Assembly: GCF_004770045.1 (NCBI RefSeq)
Contig: NZ_RQFO01000016.1
Coordinates: 694,364-758,363 of the forward strand
DNA: 64,000 bases
Direction: 5' to 3'
Origin: Leptospira montravelensis
GTDB lineage: Bacteria > Spirochaetota > Leptospiria > Leptospirales > Leptospiraceae
Of this stretch, positions 55,063-64,000 are shown piece after piece; position 1 is the stretch's first letter, and each line of letters starts with the position of its first letter. The notes beneath the pieces were generated by a model. That model was not told the DNA's origin and did not search any database. It saw nothing but the letters and a program-made list of their open reading frames with translations. The position numbers and the translations under genes are program-made.

Positions 55063-55340
55063 GACTTTGGAAATAAGCGCATCACGCATAATTCCTAAAA
55101 GTTTTTGGGAATGGAAAAGGAGAGGAAATTGAAACTGGAGATATCCGCTCTTCGCATAACTGCCATTTATTGTGTTTTCTCCGTGGGGTACGTAATCCCC
55201 AGAGCAAAGCAAGTATCTGCATTGCGCATAAACACCCAGCTTGACAAATACTGATTGACGTAAGTTTATTTTTTTATTCTCAAATCGCTGAAATATAAGA
55301 GAGAAGGGCATTTGACACCTCGGTCATCTGCCCTAAATTT
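55063..55340. other. Upstream region between serS and the OmpA/PD40 gene
   Basis: Together with the inverted repeat this gap is about 314 bases. It contains a short GGGGTACGTAATCCCC element (55185-55200) and, on the plus strand, TTGACA near 55244. No gene, tRNA or clear terminator was recognised. It may include the OmpA/PD40 promoter and the serS 3' end. Confidence 0.4.
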
Positions 55341-56597
55341 CTATCGAATGTATGGTTTCAATACATCCGGAATTTGGAAGGTTCCATCAGCTGATTGGTA
55401 GTTTTCGATCACTGCAGCGAGTGTTCGACCGATCGCAAGACCGGAACCATTCAGAGTATGGACGAGCAGGTTTTTTCCTTCCTTTGACTTGTATCGAATT
55501 TTTCCCCGTCTTGCTTGATAGTCTTTGAAGTTAGAAACAGAGGAAATTTCCATAAAACGACCAAGTCCTGGCATCCAAACTTCGATATCGTAAGTTTTAG
55601 AAGATGCACTAGACATATCCTTGCTGCAAAGTAACATCACACGGTAGGGAAGTTTTAACTTTTGCAGAATGGATTCGGCATCTTGTAACATCTTTTCGTG
55701 TTCGTTTTGCGAAGTTTCAGGCTCTACAAACTTCACAAGTTCCACTTTTTGAAATTGGTGTACTCGCACAAGACCACGTGTATCCCGACCGTAAGATCCG
55801 GCTTCTCTACGAAAACAGGAAGTGTGAGCGCATACAGAAATGGGTAATTCTTTTTCCGATATAATTTCATCCCGGTAATAATTGGTTAAAGGAACTTCTG
55901 CGGTTGGAATCAAATTGAGTCCGTCTTTTTCTAATCGGTAAAAATCTTCTGCAAACTTAGGAAGTTGGCCTGTGGCCGTCATCGACTCATCGTTTACAAG
56001 GACCGGTACCCACATCTCTTCGTATCCATTTTCAGAAGTATGGGTATCAAGCATTAGATTCATGAGTGCTCTTTCTAATTTGGCACCAAGTCCCCGGTAT
56101 GTGTAAAATCTAGCACCAGAAAGTTTTACGCCGCGTTCGAAGTCAAAGATACCCAAAGCCTCCCCAATATCAAAATGAGTTTTGGCCTCAAACGAAAGTT
56201 TAGGAACATCTCCCCACTGGCGCACGAGAACATTATCCGCTTCTGATTTTCCTTCAGGAACAGATGGATCGAGCAAGTTCGGAAGTCCTAAATTTAGATC
56301 ATGCAAAGATTCTTCTTCTTTTGTAAGTTCTTCTTCGATTGCTTTGATTCGATCACCAACACCCTTCATCGAAGCGGAAATTTCTGTGATATCTTTTCCT
56401 TGTGATTTTTGAATTCCAATTTCTTTGGAAACTCGATTCCTTTCTGCACGAAGGTCTTCCACTTCTAATTTCAACCTTCTTTGTTTTTCAGATACAGATT
56501 TAATTTTAGCTTCAATGTCTGTAGAAGTAACACCTCGTTTTTGTAAGGTGGAAAGTAACTCTTCAGGGTTTTGAACAATACGGTTGATATCAAGCAT
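55341..56597 (-). CDS. serS: Seryl-tRNA synthetase
   Basis: Charges the tRNA-Ser species with serine. The 418-residue class II enzyme has a long N-terminal coiled-coil arm (about 30-105, rich in Lys/Glu) that contacts the variable arm, then motif 2 [25 protein letters not shown] region and motif 3 [17 protein letters not shown]. Three tRNA-Ser genes lie about 8 kb away on the other strand. It overlaps tatD by 8 bases and is cotranscribed with it. Confidence 0.97.
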   Translation of the reverse strand: MLDINRIVQNPEELLSTLQKRGVTSTDIEAKIKSVSEKQRRLKLEVEDLRAERNRVSKEIGIQKSQGKDITEISASMKGVGDRIKAIEEELTKEEESLHDLNLGLPNLLDPSVPEGKSEADNVLVRQWGDVPKLSFEAKTHFDIGEALGIFDFERGVKLSGARFYTYRGLGAKLERALMNLMLDTHTSENGYEEMWVPVLVNDESMTATGQLPKFAEDFYRLEKDGLNLIPTAEVPLTNYYRDEIISEKELPISVCAHTSCFRREAGSYGRDTRGLVRVHQFQKVELVKFVEPETSQNEHEKMLQDAESILQKLKLPYRVMLLCSKDMSSASSKTYDIEVWMPGLGRFMEISSVSNFKDYQARRGKIRYKSKEGKNLLVHTLNGSGLAIGRTLAAVIENYQSADGTFQIPDVLKPYIR

Positions 56598-57399
56598 GGT
56601 GATAAGCCTTTCTTTGTGTGAATTTTAGTGAATTTTGATAAATGCGATCTGCTACTTCTGCATTGGTTTCTGTTCGTAAAGAAAACATTTTCTCAAGGAC
56701 AAATGGTAAATGGGATGAATCATTTCGTTTGCCTCTATGTGGCATTGGCGATAAAAAGGGAGCATCTGTTTCAATCAGAATGGTTTCCAAAGGAATCTTA
56801 CGTGCTGCTTCTTGGATGTCCGTTGCCGATTTAAAAGTAACAATTCCAGAAAAAGAAACATAGTATCCTAAATCCACAAACTGTTTGGCTGCTTCATAAT
56901 CATAAGTGAAACAATGAATCACTCCAAAGGCTTTTGATTTATATTCTTTCAACGCTTCGTACGTATCTTCAAAAGCATCACGTGAATGAATCACAACTGG
57001 TAGTTTGTATTCAGAAGAAAAATCTAAAAATTTACGTAACACTTCATTCTGCTCGGATCTTGTGCTCGCATCATGATACAGATCGACACCAATCTCACCA
57101 ATCGCAGAAAATTTGGAATCGTTCATTCGGGATTTTGCTAAATCTAAAATTTGATCTGCATTAGGGAATTCATGAGTTTCCGTCGGATGGCAACCTATCG
57201 AATAGAAAATTTCTAAATCATCTTTGGAATGAGTTTCTGAAATACGGACAGCTTCGATAGAACTTGGCAAATCAATCCCGATTTGAACCATCCGGTCTAC
57301 TCCAGCCGTTCGGGATTTCGCCAGAGTTTCTTCAATCTCTTGGCCTTGTTCCCGAATTATGTCTAAGTGGCAATGAGTGTCAATGGTTGAATATCCCAT
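56590..57399 (-). CDS. tatD: TatD-family metal-dependent DNase
   Basis: A 269-residue TIM-barrel hydrolase with the metal ligands DTHCHLD at the start, [14 protein letters not shown] motif ([12 protein letters not shown]), [17 protein letters not shown] and ETDAPFLSP. The family degrades DNA ends or acts as an exonuclease in repair. ATG 57399 is preferred to a TTG three codons upstream. It precedes and overlaps serS. Confidence 0.93.
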   Translation of the reverse strand: MGYSTIDTHCHLDIIREQGQEIEETLAKSRTAGVDRMVQIGIDLPSSIEAVRISETHSKDDLEIFYSIGCHPTETHEFPNADQILDLAKSRMNDSKFSAIGEIGVDLYHDASTRSEQNEVLRKFLDFSSEYKLPVVIHSRDAFEDTYEALKEYKSKAFGVIHCFTYDYEAAKQFVDLGYYVSFSGIVTFKSATDIQEAARKIPLETILIETDAPFLSPMPHRGKRNDSSHLPFVLEKMFSLRTETNAEVADRIYQNSLKFTQRKAYHHA

Positions 57400-57504
57400 A
57401 AATAGCAAGATTTGTAATTTCCACTGGATGAAAATGAAAATTCAATCGAAAGATATAGTGGGTGCGATAAGTTTTGTTTAAATAGTCGAAGGCCTAAAAA
57501 GAAC

Positions 57505-58494
57505 GTGGAAGCAAAACAAAGACTACATTTAATTTTTTACCGATTAAGGTATAAAGTCCAGGAATGGAAGCTTAAGTTATCCCAACGTTACGAGGATCTG
57601 GATAAAAAAGGTCGGGAACGTCTGACAATTATGGTCATTCCTCACACCGATCGCAAAACCATTAACTTTGTTATTTCTTACAAAGCCATTTCTATTTTCA
57701 TCGGGATCATGGTAGTGCTTCTTGTGATCAGCGCTGTGAATGTTCTTTCTCATAGTGGATCCATCCACCAACTCACAGAACTCAATTTAACAAACAAAGA
57801 CTTTATCAGACAATCTTCCAAGATGAAAGAAGAGGTAAACTCTCTTCATGAAACCATCCAATATTATTATGAAAGAATTTCTAACCTCTATATCAAACTC
57901 GGCGGCGATCCTTCACGCGTTTCCAAAGGGATGGGTGGACAAGCAGGACAATTCCTCGCATTACAAGGAACACCACAGTCCGACATCACAGACGAATCCT
58001 TTCGCATCAAAGAAGACATTCATAATCTAAAATTATCCTCTGAACTTTCTGAAGAGATTATCAAACTCATCAAAAAAAGAAAAAGTATCATTCGTAACAC
58101 TCCCTCCATTTGGCCAACAAAAGGTTATGTGTTATTTCCTTTTGGAAAATACATTTCTCCTGTGACTGGAAAAGAAGAAATCAATAGAGGACTAGACATT
58201 GGATCTTTTCCTGGTGCGGAAGTCATTGCAACGGCTCCCGGAATTGTTTTTGATACTGGTTATTCGCCAGCAACCGGATATTATGTAAAATTATCACATC
58301 GATTTGGATGGAAAACAATCTACTCCAACCTCGATAGAATTCGTGTTAAGAAAAATGAAAAACTCTCCAAGGGTGACATCTTAGGTTATGTTGGAAAATC
58401 ACCAGAAAATCCGATTTACCATCTTCATTATGAAGTACATGTTGGTACCCAAGCGTTGAATCCGTTTTCGTTTCTCAACCAAATTCAAGAATAA
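57505..58494 (+). CDS. Membrane-anchored degenerate LytM (M23-like) protein
   Basis: A 329-residue protein: cytosolic charged N-terminus, one membrane helix (62-80), a periplasmic coiled-coil-like region (90-200), and a LytM fold at 203-320. The first zinc His is replaced (N227-R-G-L-D231 where active enzymes have H-x-G-x-D) and YSNL replaces the usual YxHL, while H306-L-H308 remains. It is therefore probably inactive or weak, like EnvC/NlpD-type regulators. GTG start. Its last base overlaps the bactofilin ATG, and such pairs act together in shaping cells. Confidence 0.82.
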   Translation: MEAKQRLHLIFYRLRYKVQEWKLKLSQRYEDLDKKGRERLTIMVIPHTDRKTINFVISYKAISIFIGIMVVLLVISAVNVLSHSGSIHQLTELNLTNKDFIRQSSKMKEEVNSLHETIQYYYERISNLYIKLGGDPSRVSKGMGGQAGQFLALQGTPQSDITDESFRIKEDIHNLKLSSELSEEIIKLIKKRKSIIRNTPSIWPTKGYVLFPFGKYISPVTGKEEINRGLDIGSFPGAEVIATAPGIVFDTGYSPATGYYVKLSHRFGWKTIYSNLDRIRVKKNEKLSKGDILGYVGKSPENPIYHLHYEVHVGTQALNPFSFLNQIQE

Positions 58495-58847
58495 TGTCCA
58501 ATCCATCTACAGAAGAAGAATTTTTAGTTAATAGCATCATTGGAGAAGGCGCCGAGTTTGTCGGTGAATTCAAATTTCCTGGCCTCATTCGTATCGATGG
58601 AAAATTTCGTGGAGTCCTCGAAACAACCGGAAAGGTACTTATAGGAAAATCCGGAATCGTCGATACAGATATCAAAGCACGAGTGGTTGTTGCCGGTGGA
58701 GAAATTCGCGGGAACATCTATGCAACAGAACGAGTTACATTACTTTCTAGCTGTCGATTGGAAGGAGACATTGTCACTCCTCGCCTCATCGTAGAAGAAG
58801 GTGTAGTGTTTCACGGAAAATGCACAATTAATCCCACTCGTCATTAG
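58494..58847 (+). CDS. Bactofilin
   Basis: A 117-residue polymer-forming cytoskeletal protein. The right-handed beta-helix repeats are visible: EFVGEFKFPGLIRIDGKFRG, TTGKVLIGKSGIVDTDIKAR, VAGGEIRGNIYATERVTL, SCRLEGDIVTPRLIVEEG. It assembles into filaments without nucleotide. A bactofilin in L. biflexa is reported to influence helical shape, but identity with this copy is not checked. It overlaps the LytM-like gene by one base (ATGT start on the stop). Confidence 0.92.
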   Translation: MSNPSTEEEFLVNSIIGEGAEFVGEFKFPGLIRIDGKFRGVLETTGKVLIGKSGIVDTDIKARVVVAGGEIRGNIYATERVTLLSSCRLEGDIVTPRLIVEEGVVFHGKCTINPTRH

Positions 58848-58855
58848 GCGGGTTT

Positions 58856-59326
58856 ATGATCATCCAAAACAACAATCCTAAGTCGGTATCTACACCGACC
58901 AAAAAAGGATCCAAAGATAAACTCTCAGGTTCGTTTGCACCAGTGGATGAATCCAAACAAAGTTTTTTAGAAATTTTAGAATCCATCGTTCCTGCCGGAA
59001 AAGAAGAAACCAGAGAACTAAACGAACTTTGGAAAGATTTGCCCGATTTGGAAAAGGAACTCATCAAAGATCCGAACCACAAAAACCTCGAATCCTACAA
59101 AAAACACATCAAACAAATTGCCGAACTCATCCTCAAAAAAAACTACAAAGTCATGCAAGCCCCACAGCGCGGACGAAATGACCAAAAAGACGTACGTTAT
59201 GTAAAGGTTGTGGATGAAAAACTGGATCTTTTGGCAAAAACTATGTTTTCACCCAATAACAGTGCTTTCGTGATTTTGAAACAATTAGATGAAATCAGAG
59301 GTCTATTGATTGATCTAAAAGGATAA
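58856..59326 (+). CDS. YaaR-family (DUF327) protein
   Basis: A 156-residue protein, mainly helical: SFLEILESIVPAGKEETRELNELW, YKKHIKQIAELILKKNYKVM, and DEKLDLLAKTMFSPNNSAFVIL, the pattern of YaaR-type proteins. Function unknown. It starts 8 bases after the bactofilin stop and precedes the ABC exporter by 4 bases, placing it in the shape-related operon. Confidence 0.75.
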   Translation: MIIQNNNPKSVSTPTKKGSKDKLSGSFAPVDESKQSFLEILESIVPAGKEETRELNELWKDLPDLEKELIKDPNHKNLESYKKHIKQIAELILKKNYKVMQAPQRGRNDQKDVRYVKVVDEKLDLLAKTMFSPNNSAFVILKQLDEIRGLLIDLKG

Positions 59327-59330
59327 TTCT

Positions 59331-61157
59331 TTGCAAACACCTGACCGACCTAAGTCAAAAAATCTCCGCGTCCTTTCTAAAACTTTTTCTTATTTAAAAC
59401 CATACAGATTCCAAATGACCCTTTCTTCCCTGGCTCTCCTTTTTACAGCCGGAGTGACTTTGGGACTAGGGCAAGGATTACGCCATTTAGTGGATGCAGG
59501 ATTTTCAGCCAGATCCAAACAAGAATTAGGTTACTCACTTGCCTTTATCATTCTAGTGGGAATTTTTCTTGCGATAGGAACTTACATTCGACATTACACA
59601 GTTTCATGGATCGGCGAACGTGTTGCCTCGGACATTCGAAGGGATGTATTCAAACATATCATCTTCATCCATCCCAGTTTTTTTGAAATGAATTCTCCTG
59701 GTGAAATCCAATCGCGGATTACAACCGATACAACACTCATCCAAACTGTAATCGGATCTTCTGCCTCCATTGCCCTTCGTAATGTTTTGATGTTTGTGGG
59801 AGGAATCATTTTTCTTTTTATCACCAATGCAAAACTCACTATGATTGTGTTACTGAGTGTTCCTTTCATCGTTTTCCCGATTTTGTTCTATGGAAAAAAA
59901 GTGAGAAATTTGTCTCGAACCACTCAAGACAAAATCGCAAGCATTGGAACTTATGTAAGTGAATCCCTTCTCAATATAAAAATTCTCCAGTCCTTCCACC
60001 ACCAAGAAGAAGACATTGAAAAATTTTCGCACACTGTCGAAGGAGCATTCGATGTGGCAGTCGCTCGCATCAAACAAAGAGCACTTCTGATTGCGGCTGT
60101 CATTTTATTCATCCTTACAGGAATCAGTGTGATGTTATGGATTGGTGGGACAGATGTACTCGAAGGAAAAATTACCGGAGGGGAACTCATCGCATTTTCT
60201 TTTTATGCGATCATGGTTGCAAACAGTGTCGGTGCTGTTTCAGAAGTTCTCGGTGATTTACAGAGAGCAGCCGGTGCTACCGAACGATTGATGGAACTGC
60301 TTTTATCGGAATCAGAAATCAAAGATCCAGAATTTCCAAAACCAATCACCGAAGTATTCCATCCAAATGAGGGGAATGGAACTCTATCTCTTAATGGTTC
60401 CAGTCAAAAGAAGGGACTAAAAATCAATTTAGATCATTTGGAATTTTCGTATCCATCTCGTCCGGAACACAAAGCCATTCGCGGAATTGATTTAGAAATT
60501 CCTGCCAACAAAACCACAGCTCTTGTTGGTCCCTCCGGTGGTGGAAAGAGTACACTCTTTGAACTCATCCTTAGGTTCTACGATCCCACAGCCGGAAAGA
60601 TTTCCATCGAAGGTGTTGATCTCAAAGAATTAACTTTAAAGGATTTGAGATCTCTCATTGGATTTGTTCCCCAACAACCCATTCTCTTTAGTGGAACATT
60701 ACGTGAGAACATTGCTTATGGAAAACCAAATGCAAGTTTTGAAGAAATCGAAAAGGCAGCAGCCAACGCCTATGTCACAGAGTTTTTAAATCAACTTCCT
60801 GATGGATACGATACTAACTTGGGACATTTAGGAACTAGACTTTCCGGTGGACAAAAACAAAGGATCGCGATTGCAAGAGCCATCCTTCGCAACCCAAGAA
60901 TTCTTTTACTAGATGAAGCGACATCCGCTCTCGATTCGGAATCAGAACAAATGATCCAACGTGCTTTGGATTTTTTAGTGAAAGAAAGGACTACGATAAT
61001 GATTGCTCATAGGCTTTCCACAGTTGTGAAATCGGATCAGATTGTTGTGATTAAAGAAGGGGAGATTGAGTCCGTCGGAACCCATGACGAACTCATTCGA
61101 AAAAGTGAATTGTATGAACGTTTGGCGAAACTACAGTTTCACACCGAGCTGCTCTAA
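59331..61157 (+). CDS. ABC exporter, MsbA-like (fused membrane and ATPase domains)
   Basis: A 608-residue half-transporter that likely moves lipids or hydrophobic molecules. Six hydrophobic segments (1-330) are followed by the ATPase with Walker A VGPSGGGKST, the ABC signature LSGGQKQR, Walker B ILLLDEATSALD and the H-loop MIAHRLST. The start is TTG, with AAAGGA 8 bases upstream; an ATG is not available. Its 3' end overlaps parB by 27 bases on the opposite strand. MsbA cannot be separated from drug-type exporters by reading alone. Confidence 0.92.
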   Translation: MQTPDRPKSKNLRVLSKTFSYLKPYRFQMTLSSLALLFTAGVTLGLGQGLRHLVDAGFSARSKQELGYSLAFIILVGIFLAIGTYIRHYTVSWIGERVASDIRRDVFKHIIFIHPSFFEMNSPGEIQSRITTDTTLIQTVIGSSASIALRNVLMFVGGIIFLFITNAKLTMIVLLSVPFIVFPILFYGKKVRNLSRTTQDKIASIGTYVSESLLNIKILQSFHHQEEDIEKFSHTVEGAFDVAVARIKQRALLIAAVILFILTGISVMLWIGGTDVLEGKITGGELIAFSFYAIMVANSVGAVSEVLGDLQRAAGATERLMELLLSESEIKDPEFPKPITEVFHPNEGNGTLSLNGSSQKKGLKINLDHLEFSYPSRPEHKAIRGIDLEIPANKTTALVGPSGGGKSTLFELILRFYDPTAGKISIEGVDLKELTLKDLRSLIGFVPQQPILFSGTLRENIAYGKPNASFEEIEKAAANAYVTEFLNQLPDGYDTNLGHLGTRLSGGQKQRIAIARAILRNPRILLLDEATSALDSESEQMIQRALDFLVKERTTIMIAHRLSTVVKSDQIVVIKEGEIESVGTHDELIRKSELYERLAKLQFHTELL

Positions 61158-62027
61158 AATCCTTTCCATGTCATTTAGGTTGGCGTAAGAAAAAACAATT
61201 TTCCCTTTTCCATTCGTTTCATTGTGGGCGACTTCCACTTTAGAACTATATTTGTTTCTGAGTTTGGATTCCAATTTTACAATACTCGCATCTCGTTTAT
61301 CAGCACCAAAAGATGTGGGTTTGGATTTTTTATCCGGATGCAAAAGATTAGAAACAAAGTTCTCAACCTCGCGAACATTCCAACCTTCCGCGATCACTTT
61401 CTGACCCACTTCCAATTGTTTTTTAGGATCGGGAATTGAGAGAAGAGGGCGGGCCTGTCCTTCCGAAAGTTTTCCTTCCTTCACTAAGTCTTGTAACAAT
61501 TTAGGAAGAGAGAGAAGACGAATTAAGTTAGAAATGGTAGCTCTGTTTTTTCCCACACGAGTGGCAAGATCAGTTACCTTTAACCCTCGTTTGTCGATAA
61601 TGGCTTGGTAGGCCAAAGCCTCATCCATTGGATTTAGGTTTTCTCTTTGGATGTTTTCAATGAGGGCAAGTTCCATCATATCTGCTTCTGAAAGATCACG
61701 AACAATGGCAGGAATTTTTGCGAAACCTGCAAGTTTGCAAGCGCGTAATCTTCTTTCTCCCGCCACCAAAAGAAATCCAGAACCCGAAGGATTCTTTTGT
61801 ACAACGATCGGTTGGATCACTCCATGTTCCACGATGGTATTAGATAACTCTTGGATGGAGGCATCTGAAAATTGTTTTCTTGGTTGGTGTGGGTTCGGTA
61901 AAATTTCTGTGACTTTAATTTCTCTTAGTCCAGTTTGTTCGTCTTTAGAAATCTCAACGTTGTTTTCATTTACAGGAATTAAATTCCCAAGTCCTCTTCC
62001 TAAAACCTTTCCTTTGCCGAGTGCCAT
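61131..62027 (-). CDS. parB: Chromosome partitioning protein ParB
   Basis: Binds parS and spreads to form the segregation complex. The 298-residue protein has the CTPase motifs GERRLRACKLAG (GERRxRA) and ENIQRENLNPMDEA, then an HTH (TDLATRVGKNRATISNLIRL) and a C-terminal dimerisation part. It follows parA by 4 bases. A perfect parS site lies in the first gene of the same operon (63290-63305). Confidence 0.96.
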   Translation of the reverse strand: MALGKGKVLGRGLGNLIPVNENNVEISKDEQTGLREIKVTEILPNPHQPRKQFSDASIQELSNTIVEHGVIQPIVVQKNPSGSGFLLVAGERRLRACKLAGFAKIPAIVRDLSEADMMELALIENIQRENLNPMDEALAYQAIIDKRGLKVTDLATRVGKNRATISNLIRLLSLPKLLQDLVKEGKLSEGQARPLLSIPDPKKQLEVGQKVIAEGWNVREVENFVSNLLHPDKKSKPTSFGADKRDASIVKLESKLRNKYSSKVEVAHNETNGKGKIVFSYANLNDMERILEQLGVKL

Positions 62028-62031
62028 AACG

Positions 62032-62793
62032 TTATGCCTTCCCTACAATTTCTTCCGCTAAACTTTTATAACTTTTTGCACCCACACCATCTGGATCATA
62101 GTAGTTGATCGGTTTTCCAAAAGAGGGGGCTTCTGACAATTTTACATTTCTGGGAATAACAGTTTCATAAACTTTCTCTTTGAAATAGTTGCGAACATCT
62201 TCAGCAACTTGGTTTGCTAAGTTGGTTCGTTTGTCGTACATCGTGAGAAGTACTCCCTCGAGTGCGAGGGATGGATTCCATTGTGACTGCACGAGAGAAA
62301 TAATTCGCATGAGCTGTGAGAGTCCTTCGAGAGCAAAGTATTCTGTTTGCAAAGTAATCATCACGGATTGAGAAGCACAGAGAGCATTGATGGTAAGAAC
62401 ACCGAGAGAAGGTGGACAATCGATTAGAATATAATCATAAGATTCTTTCACAGATGCCAAAGCATCTTTCAATTTGAATTCCTTTCTTTCCATTCCAAGA
62501 AAATCCACTTCCAAACCGGAGAGGTTGATGTTGGAAGGAATGATATCCAAATTGTTTACGAAAGTTTTTTGAACCGCTTCTCTTGCAGAGAGTTCACCAA
62601 TCAAAACTTCGTAAGTAGTTTTTTGTAAGGACTGCACTTCCAACCCAAGTCCGGAACCTGAGTTGCCTTGCGGATCGATATCAAGGAGCAAAACTTTTTT
62701 TCCCAAATCAACAAGATTGGATGCCAAGTTTATCGCTGTTGTCGTTTTACCGACTCCACCTTTTTGATTACTGATAGAAACAATTTTACCCAT
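62032..62793 (-). CDS. parA: Chromosome partitioning ATPase ParA
   Basis: Deviant-Walker ATPase that drives origin segregation with ParB. The 253-residue protein starts [20 protein letters not shown] (Walker A with the signature Lys), then [10 protein letters not shown] and [20 protein letters not shown]. No N-terminal HTH, which is the chromosomal Soj type. It overlaps rsmG by 8 bases and is followed by parB. Confidence 0.97.
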   Translation of the reverse strand: MGKIVSISNQKGGVGKTTTAINLASNLVDLGKKVLLLDIDPQGNSGSGLGLEVQSLQKTTYEVLIGELSAREAVQKTFVNNLDIIPSNINLSGLEVDFLGMERKEFKLKDALASVKESYDYILIDCPPSLGVLTINALCASQSVMITLQTEYFALEGLSQLMRIISLVQSQWNPSLALEGVLLTMYDKRTNLANQVAEDVRNYFKEKVYETVIPRNVKLSEAPSFGKPINYYDPDGVGAKSYKSLAEEIVGKA

Positions 62794-63529
62794 TCTTGCT
62801 TTTCGTCTCCTTTACGATTTCTTTCCAGTCGCGGGGGAATCCCTTTTTGGGAAGGGAATTCTTTTGTAGTATTTTTATATGTCTCTTTCCCACAAACTCT
62901 AATTCAGGAATGGGAATTTCTTTTTTCATAAAGAACCCATTGTTGCTAAGGACTTCTGTTTCTTTATCCAAATCTTGGTAGGGTTGCGCAAGGAAGGGAC
63001 ATAAGATTCCTTTTTGTTTTACCATTCGTGTCGTGACTTCTGCAATGTAGGGATAAGGAACCATTGCTCTCGAAGTGACTACATCAAAATTAGAATTAAT
63101 TTCTTCTGTCCGCGCGTAGATAAACTCCACTCGCTTTTTGACTTTGGAAAGACTTCCCGTTTCGATTTCTGTTTCAAGAAGTGCGAGTTTCCGCTTTTGA
63201 GAATCCACGAGAAAAACATGCGGCGCTTTTTTTAAGAGAGCAAAAAGAAAACCGGGAAGACCTGGCCCTGTTCCTACATCGGCGACATTTGTTTCACGTG
63301 AAACATATCCGGTAACTTTCAGTTTCCAAACAAAGATCAAAGATTCAATAATATGTCTCTCTAGAATCTTCTCTGAATCATTTCGAGAAAAGAATCCTCC
63401 TTTCTCGTTGTCTCGTTTTAGAAACTCATAAAAGTTTTTCACTAGTTCCCAATCAAACTCTGGCTCTAGCTTGGGGAATAGGTCAGGGATGATGGCTTGG
63501 ATTTCTTCTTGGATGGTTTTTTCTGACAT
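62786..63529 (-). CDS. rsmG: 16S rRNA m7G527 methyltransferase
   Basis: Methylates N7 of G527 in 16S rRNA. The 247-residue protein has the RsmG SAM site [33 protein letters not shown] and [13 protein letters not shown]. Its position before parA-parB (the gidB-parAB order) is typical of bacterial origin regions. A parS site lies within codons about 75-80, so the sequence serves coding and segregation at once. Confidence 0.94.
   Translation of the reverse strand: MSEKTIQEEIQAIIPDLFPKLEPEFDWELVKNFYEFLKRDNEKGGFFSRNDSEKILERHIIESLIFVWKLKVTGYVSRETNVADVGTGPGLPGFLFALLKKAPHVFLVDSQKRKLALLETEIETGSLSKVKKRVEFIYARTEEINSNFDVVTSRAMVPYPYIAEVTTRMVKQKGILCPFLAQPYQDLDKETEVLSNNGFFMKKEIPIPELEFVGKRHIKILQKNSLPKKGFPRDWKEIVKETKSKNG
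63290..63305. promoter_or_regulatory. parS: parS centromere site
   Basis: TGTTTCACGTGAAACA is a perfect 16-bp palindrome and matches the Bacillus-type parS consensus TGTTNCACGTGAAACA at every position. It lies inside rsmG, about 1.3 kb upstream of parB, where ParB would load. Confidence 0.95.
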
Positions 63530-63587
63530 AATCGTATTATCGTTTTAAATGAATTCGCCGATGTCTCCTGTAGGAGAACTCTTTTCC

Positions 63588-64000
63588 ATGATTCGAATCA
63601 TTAGTTTTTTAATCATCCTTTCCTTTCCTATTTTAGGTTACACACCAGGCAAGTGGTCCCACAAAGATGCTTACTTGTTTAAAAAAGTTAAAAAAGTTCC
63701 GAACAAAGAAATCGTTCGTAACGGCGAAGGTCAGGTTGTTTATGTCGCAGAATACGAATACAACAGTGACGGAAAATTAATCACAGAAACTTATTCTGAT
63801 AAAGAGGGGAAGGGTGACGGCAAAACAACCTTCCGCTATACAGATGGTTTGCTCTCGAGTGAAGAAGTTTATGACAACGGTGGTCATCTAGTCGAACGAA
63901 AGGATTTCCAATTCAAGGGTCGTGCTTTGAAAAAGATGAATGTAAAAGATGGAGAAGGAAGACTGCTCATTGTTTATTCCATCGAGAGTGATGGTGAAGG
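63588..64000 (+). CDS. Exported repeat protein of unknown function (3' truncated)
   Basis: The frame runs off the window end after 137 codons. A signal-like start (MIRIISFLIILSFPILGYTP) is followed by repeats of the Y-x-x-D/G-G-K/L type: YEYNSDGKLITETYSDKEG, YTDGLLSSEEVYDNGGHLVE, and so on, as in YwqK/RHS-like repeat proteins. AGGAG lies at 63572-63576. Divergent from rsmG. Function unknown; the C-terminus is missing. Confidence 0.65.
   Translation, partial: MIRIISFLIILSFPILGYTPGKWSHKDAYLFKKVKKVPNKEIVRNGEGQVVYVAEYEYNSDGKLITETYSDKEGKGDGKTTFRYTDGLLSSEEVYDNGGHLVERKDFQFKGRALKKMNVKDGEGRLLIVYSIESDGE

Noticed and set aside
53752..55311. Full-length ORF of the OmpA/PD40 protein starting at 55311
   Set aside because: The first 95 residues have no leader or domain, while ATG 55026 gives a clean signal peptide.
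56974..56990. A TCACGTGAA core resembling parS
   Set aside because: Only about 11 of 16 positions fit the parS consensus and the palindrome ends are broken; it lies in tatD coding sequence.

Overview
The window reads as a piece of a Leptospira chromosome, most likely a saprophytic (L. biflexa-like) species. This is inferred from family content, not from a database search: TRL-like lipoproteins, a DUF3015 protein, FliG, a plastid-type ferredoxin-NADP reductase, a bactofilin with its LytM-fold partner, many short lipoproteins, an AT-rich composition, and frequent TTG/GTG starts with weak Shine-Dalgarno sites. No insertion sequence, phage, integrase or CRISPR array was seen. The right end (rsmG-parA-parB with a perfect parS inside rsmG) suggests proximity to the replication origin.

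Layout. 1-11 kb: truncated kdsD plus aroD, a TPR protein, a GMC oxidoreductase with a small partner, a tandem-domain amidase lipoprotein, an M1 aminopeptidase lipoprotein, two TRL-like lipoproteins and a glycerophosphodiester phosphodiesterase. 11-20 kb: an HTH protein behind a 390-base gap with palindromes, fliG, a TetR regulator with its probable operator next to a membrane-anchored metallo-beta-lactamase-fold hydrolase, two divergent membrane proteins, an M23 peptidase and a PAS-GGDEF-EAL protein. 20-24 kb: a lipoprotein-HmuY-TonB receptor-zincin operon behind a Fur-box-like palindrome, probably for haem or another iron source. 24-35.8 kb: ferredoxin-NADP reductase with a PC4-like protein, a von Willebrand A-STAS fusion, then a tight run queE-SNF2 helicase-dicarboxylate symporter-SGNH lipoprotein-outer-membrane protein-TRL-coiled coil-TRL-Ig lipoprotein that ends at a strong terminator. 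35.8-46 kb: pyrophosphatase, acetyl-CoA synthetase, GTP cyclohydrolase I, a glycosyltransferase, a small ferredoxin, a WbuC cupin and two alpha/beta hydrolases.

47.2-51.2 kb is the most unusual stretch: tRNA-Ser(UGA), tRNA-Ser(GCU), a small membrane protein whose 3' end runs into tRNA-Arg(ACG), tadA starting one base after that tRNA, tRNA-Ser(GGA), then dnaX-ybaB-recR and a terminator, all on one strand. TadA edits the wobble A of exactly this tRNA-Arg, so enzyme and substrate genes are physically joined.

51-64 kb: a porin-like protein with a periplasmic solute-binding protein but no permease, an OmpA/PD40 protein behind a perfect inverted repeat, serS-tatD, a degenerate LytM protein-bactofilin-YaaR-ABC exporter operon, and rsmG-parA-parB. 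The last gene is cut by the window end.
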